Assembly (NCBI RefSeq): GCF_000237925.1
Contig: NC_031499.1
Coordinates: 2,423,316 to 2,487,315, forward strand
Reading direction: 5' to 3'
Length of the DNA: 64,000 bases
Source: Schistosoma mansoni
Taxonomy: Eukaryota > Platyhelminthes > Trematoda > Strigeidida > Schistosomatidae
The notes below the pieces were generated by a model. It made no database searches. It was given only the letters and a program-made list of their open reading frames with translations, and was not told where the DNA came from. Below are positions 61,530 through 64,000 of the stretch, piece by piece (positions within the stretch are counted from its first letter, which is position 1; the number at the start of each line of letters is the position of its first letter). Made by a program: the position numbers and the translations under genes.

Positions 61530-61740
61530 CGATGGATGCCGGCTCAGTGGTCTATCGGTTAAGTGCTCTGACGAGAGACTGCTAGGTCCTGGGTTCGAAT
61601 CTCGCTCGCGAGACGGGTTCGTGGATGCGCACTGCTGAGGAGCCCCATAATAGGACGAAACGGCCGTCCAGTGCTTCCAGGTTTTCGATGGTGGTCTAGA
61701 TTCAATTGATCCATGATCTCAACTCTATAAAATTACTAAA
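61530..61740 (+). mobile_element. Hammerhead SINE, near-complete copy
   Basis: The Pol III A-box region is 'ggctcagtggtctatcggtt' (61541-61560) and the B-box 'gggttcgaatctcgc' (61591-61605). Then comes a hammerhead (61626-61676) and the tail 'cttccaggttttcgatggtg', ending in AT-rich sequence. tRNA-derived and probably moved by a LINE; I infer this from the structure. Confidence 0.85.
61626..61676 (+). ncRNA. Hammerhead ribozyme motif, intact core
   Basis: Order: stem I (GCGCACUG), CUGAGGA, stem II (GCCC...GGAC with one C-A mismatch), GAAAC, a very short stem III (ACGGCCGU) and cleavage triplet GUC, then CAGUGC closing stem I. All invariant core bases are present. The short stem III is typical of animal SINE hammerheads and favours a dimeric form. 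Self-cleavage is predicted, not shown. Confidence 0.75.
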
Positions 61741-62800
61741 ATCTCCACAAAACCCCTTCAGAATGAAATAATAATGAAATAACAACAATTATTCGATAGA
61801 ATACGCACCTCCCTGCCTTTTATTTCGCTAGATTCCCACTAACCTTTTACAGATATTATTACAGACATACTAGTAACTACGATGATGATTAAAGATGAAT
61901 AGGTGTATCATAATGTACTTACTACTTACTTACGCATGTAAGTAGTAAGCAAATACAATATTGTATATTAATAATATATCATTACATATTTAAGTGTACA
62001 GTTTACAGAATATCAATATACATACAGTAAAACGTTCTGAAGAAAGTTCCCAAAAATAACAAACCAATCACTTATCAAATGAAAAAAAATGATGTAATCT
62101 GAGTAATTAGCCGACAACTGAATTGTTTTGTTGTTTGTTTGTTTTTGTGTGTCTAAAATATGACAATCATGCAATCAGTTGTCATGGCAACAACAATTCA
62201 TTCATTAGAACAGTTTATTATTATTATTTCAATAATATAATCCATTGTGTACCATGAAAATACTTAGAATAATAAATTTGATGATGAATATGATAGATAA
62301 TCTGTTGATATTGGCAAAGCTTCCCTAGAATTCAATTAGAAAGAAAGTTAATTCAATTAGGTTGGATTGTAATGTATGATTAAAAAAGCACATATAGATG
62401 AGTATACAGTCACTGTCATGTATAGGCCATAGCAACTATTCTACAACCAATTTCGATTGTGGTTGATTCTGCTTAAGGCCTTTTATGAACTTACTTAACA
62501 GACAATGTTATTTAAACAGTAACAATTCGCACATTTCTTTGTGTTAATTACTACCATATCTACATAAACGTGTACGTTTGGTCACATGACAGACTCTAGA
62601 TAAAATGTTGATCACCTCAATATCACCCGATGAATGATTCTCTGTTCCATTTATATAAGTACTCAAATCATAATATTAACATCTACCTTGCATTTTTGAG
62701 CCCTTATTCAATTTGTCTATAAATTTGGCTCTGTATTTACTCGGATACACACATTCACCTCTCAACTTCAAATTCACTCAATGTACTTATAACTTTATTG
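61741..62800. other. Unassigned non-coding DNA
   Basis: AT-rich, no gene or known repeat recognised. A short inverted motif ('acttacttacgcatg' then 'taagtagtaagc') lies near 61920. Confidence 0.5.
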
Positions 62801-62804
62801 TCTG

Positions 62805-62945
62805 TCCTATTGTAGTGTGATCTACTTATATCCATATAAGTAGTATATGGTGATGGTCAGACATAGAATGTATTTTGGCAGAAGACTGATAACGAAAGAA
62901 CTGAAATGAAGCATACATATAAATTAGGAAATCATCTAGTCCGAA
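62805..62945 (+). repeat. Dispersed repeat of unknown class, copy 3 (partial)
   Basis: Shares 'ttgtagtgtgatctactta', 'ataagtagtatatgg' and 'gaatgtattt' with 59160-59300. The 3' half is missing. Confidence 0.6.
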
Positions 62946-63126
62946 AAAAGATTTTTTCAGTGAAATTCACTTTATTTTGCTTGTTTGGATAGTGGATTTG
63001 TACCAGCGTCTATAATTATGTCCATAATCTATGCTTCGATAACATCATAATGTATCATACAGAGTTGTGCAGAATAGTTTGAATATGATGATACGATAAC
63101 TGTATGATCTGAAAACAAATACTTAC

Positions 63127-63338
63127 TTGACTCAATAAGGGAAGAACTCGACAAACACTACCATTATTAGGAGCAGGTTCCAAATCAAGCATGAGACAAA
63201 TCAGTGAGTAAATATCAATCAGCTTGATTGATTCTTTTAATTCTGTTGGTTGACTTTTAGCTATCTGAGGTCCCATCGCCATTAAAAATGGAGACATCTC
63301 TTTGTAATCTGGATCATAACCATGAGCACCTTTATTTT
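63127..63338 (-). CDS. ENPP-family (nucleotide pyrophosphatase/phosphodiesterase) exon
   Basis: Ectonucleotide pyrophosphatases hydrolyse phosphodiester and pyrophosphate bonds of extracellular nucleotides or lipids, using two zinc ions. This 212-nt exon has an AG acceptor (ttaatag) and a gtaagt donor. It encodes KGAHGYDPDYKEMSPFLMAMG, then, after a gap, IDIYSLICLMLDLEPAPNNG. GxHGYD holds the late metal-binding histidine, and DIYNLMCDLLGLxPAPNNGT is the family signature at the end of the catalytic domain. Upstream exons lie beyond the window and the C-terminal exon(s) to the left were not identified. A tegumental ENPP is known in schistosomes; whether this is its orthologue cannot be told from one exon. 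Confidence 0.88.
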
Positions 63339-63339
63339 C

Positions 63340-63810
63340 TATTAACAGACAATTAGAAATAGCTACATTTATTACCAATAACTCGATGTCAAATTTAATA
63401 TAACTCCAGACTACACAAGTTTAAAAACAATATCAATATACATTTCGGTATCACTCTCCCCACTCTCGGCAGTACCAGGGCATTTGGTCTAGAACATGAG
63501 AATCTTCCTCTCTTATACACTGTTATATATCTTCATTCTAATCATATCGATTGATTATGCATCTACTGATTATAGTCATCATAACAAATGTGATCATGTT
63601 TTTTATCTTGATCATTAGTAGTTATAGTCAGACATCCTTTACAATGCATTACCACTTTCTCTATTCTATCTTTCATTATATTTTAAATCAAGGCTGATTT
63701 TTGTCTTATTCTTCTTACATGATGAGTTTTGATTTTGTTACAAACTACTCTCTCAATTTCATTAACTTAAGTTATTTCGAATAAAAAACGGCATTCTGAT
63801 GATAATCATA
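63340..63810. other. Probable intron of the ENPP gene
   Basis: AT-rich with no further coding signature. It lies immediately 5' of the ENPP exon on the minus strand. Confidence 0.5.
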
Positions 63811-63814
63811 TGCT

Positions 63815-64000
63815 CACTAGTGACTAGCTCCAAAGGGCATTTCCTGAAGTTCTAGTGAGAAGCAGTGACCAGTGGAGGTCAAACCACGTCTGTTGTGAGA
63901 TTGTGATTCACTGAAGACAATGGAGGACTGTTGCTCAATTTTTTGGATTGGTTGAAGTTATTCATTAACATCGTTATATGCCAGCTCAGTAGTTTAGAGG
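63815..64000 (+). mobile_element. Probable start of a hammerhead SINE, cut by the window end
   Basis: Ends in 'ccagctcagtagtttagagg', resembling the A-box region of the SINE at 61541-61560. The preceding GC-richer sequence is unlike the flanks. The B-box and ribozyme would lie outside the window. Confidence 0.45.

Noticed and set aside
1-64000. CRISPR arrays, operons, bacterial terminators
   Set aside because: None seen and not expected: the window is animal genomic DNA with introns, SINEs and LINEs.

Overview
The window looks like a blood-fluke (Schistosoma) chromosome segment. It is AT-rich, intron-dominated animal DNA with no bacterial gene layout. Its mobile DNA is typical of schistosomes: pieces of the RTE-type LINE SR2, and tRNA-derived SINEs carrying hammerhead ribozyme sequence (the Sm-alpha type). 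It also holds exons built like schistosome micro-exon genes (MEGs): a signal-peptide exon followed by tiny exons whose lengths are multiples of three. I cannot name the species.

The dominant structure is a giant inverted duplication. The left arm runs from about 9.4 kb (possibly 8.6 kb) to 31.6 kb and the right arm from 36.2 kb to about 51.2 kb (possibly 51.6 kb). A spacer of about 4.6 kb (31.64-36.22 kb) is filled partly with degenerate SR2 pieces. Similarity is high near the centre and fades outward. The left arm is longer, mainly because a block of about 5.1 kb is tandemly repeated there (19.1-21.5 and 24.2-26.6 kb). That block lies next to a 200-base assembly gap.

Each arm carries a small secreted-protein gene pointing outward. 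The left copy is on the minus strand (27649-29858) and the right copy on the plus strand (38884-41333). They share a TATA box about 40 bases before the ATG, an identical 16-residue leader exon, and phase-1 exons of 36, 48, 15 and 111/112 nt before a short terminal exon. The coding differences between the copies are almost all amino-acid changing. Further outward, both arms carry a second series of micro-exons (18, 24, 36 and 39 nt) with good splice sites, encoding short charged peptides. The 24-nt type occurs in five different versions. These may form a second MEG or a long alternative transcript of the first; the sequence alone does not decide.

Near the outer part of the right arm a minus-strand gene of unknown function ends (48362-48650). 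Its left-arm counterpart (about 14.44 kb) is decayed. The flanks are mostly non-coding with repeats. There is a hairpin-like inverted repeat at 5.46-7.57 kb, a 2.4-kb broken SR2 LINE at 56.1-58.5 kb, another inverted repeat at 59.6-61.2 kb, and an inverted SINE pair at 61.4-61.7 kb that holds the best-preserved hammerhead motif. At the right edge, one minus-strand exon of an ectonucleotide pyrophosphatase/phosphodiesterase (ENPP) gene is recognisable (63127-63338). All similarities were judged by eye; percentages are not given because none were computed.
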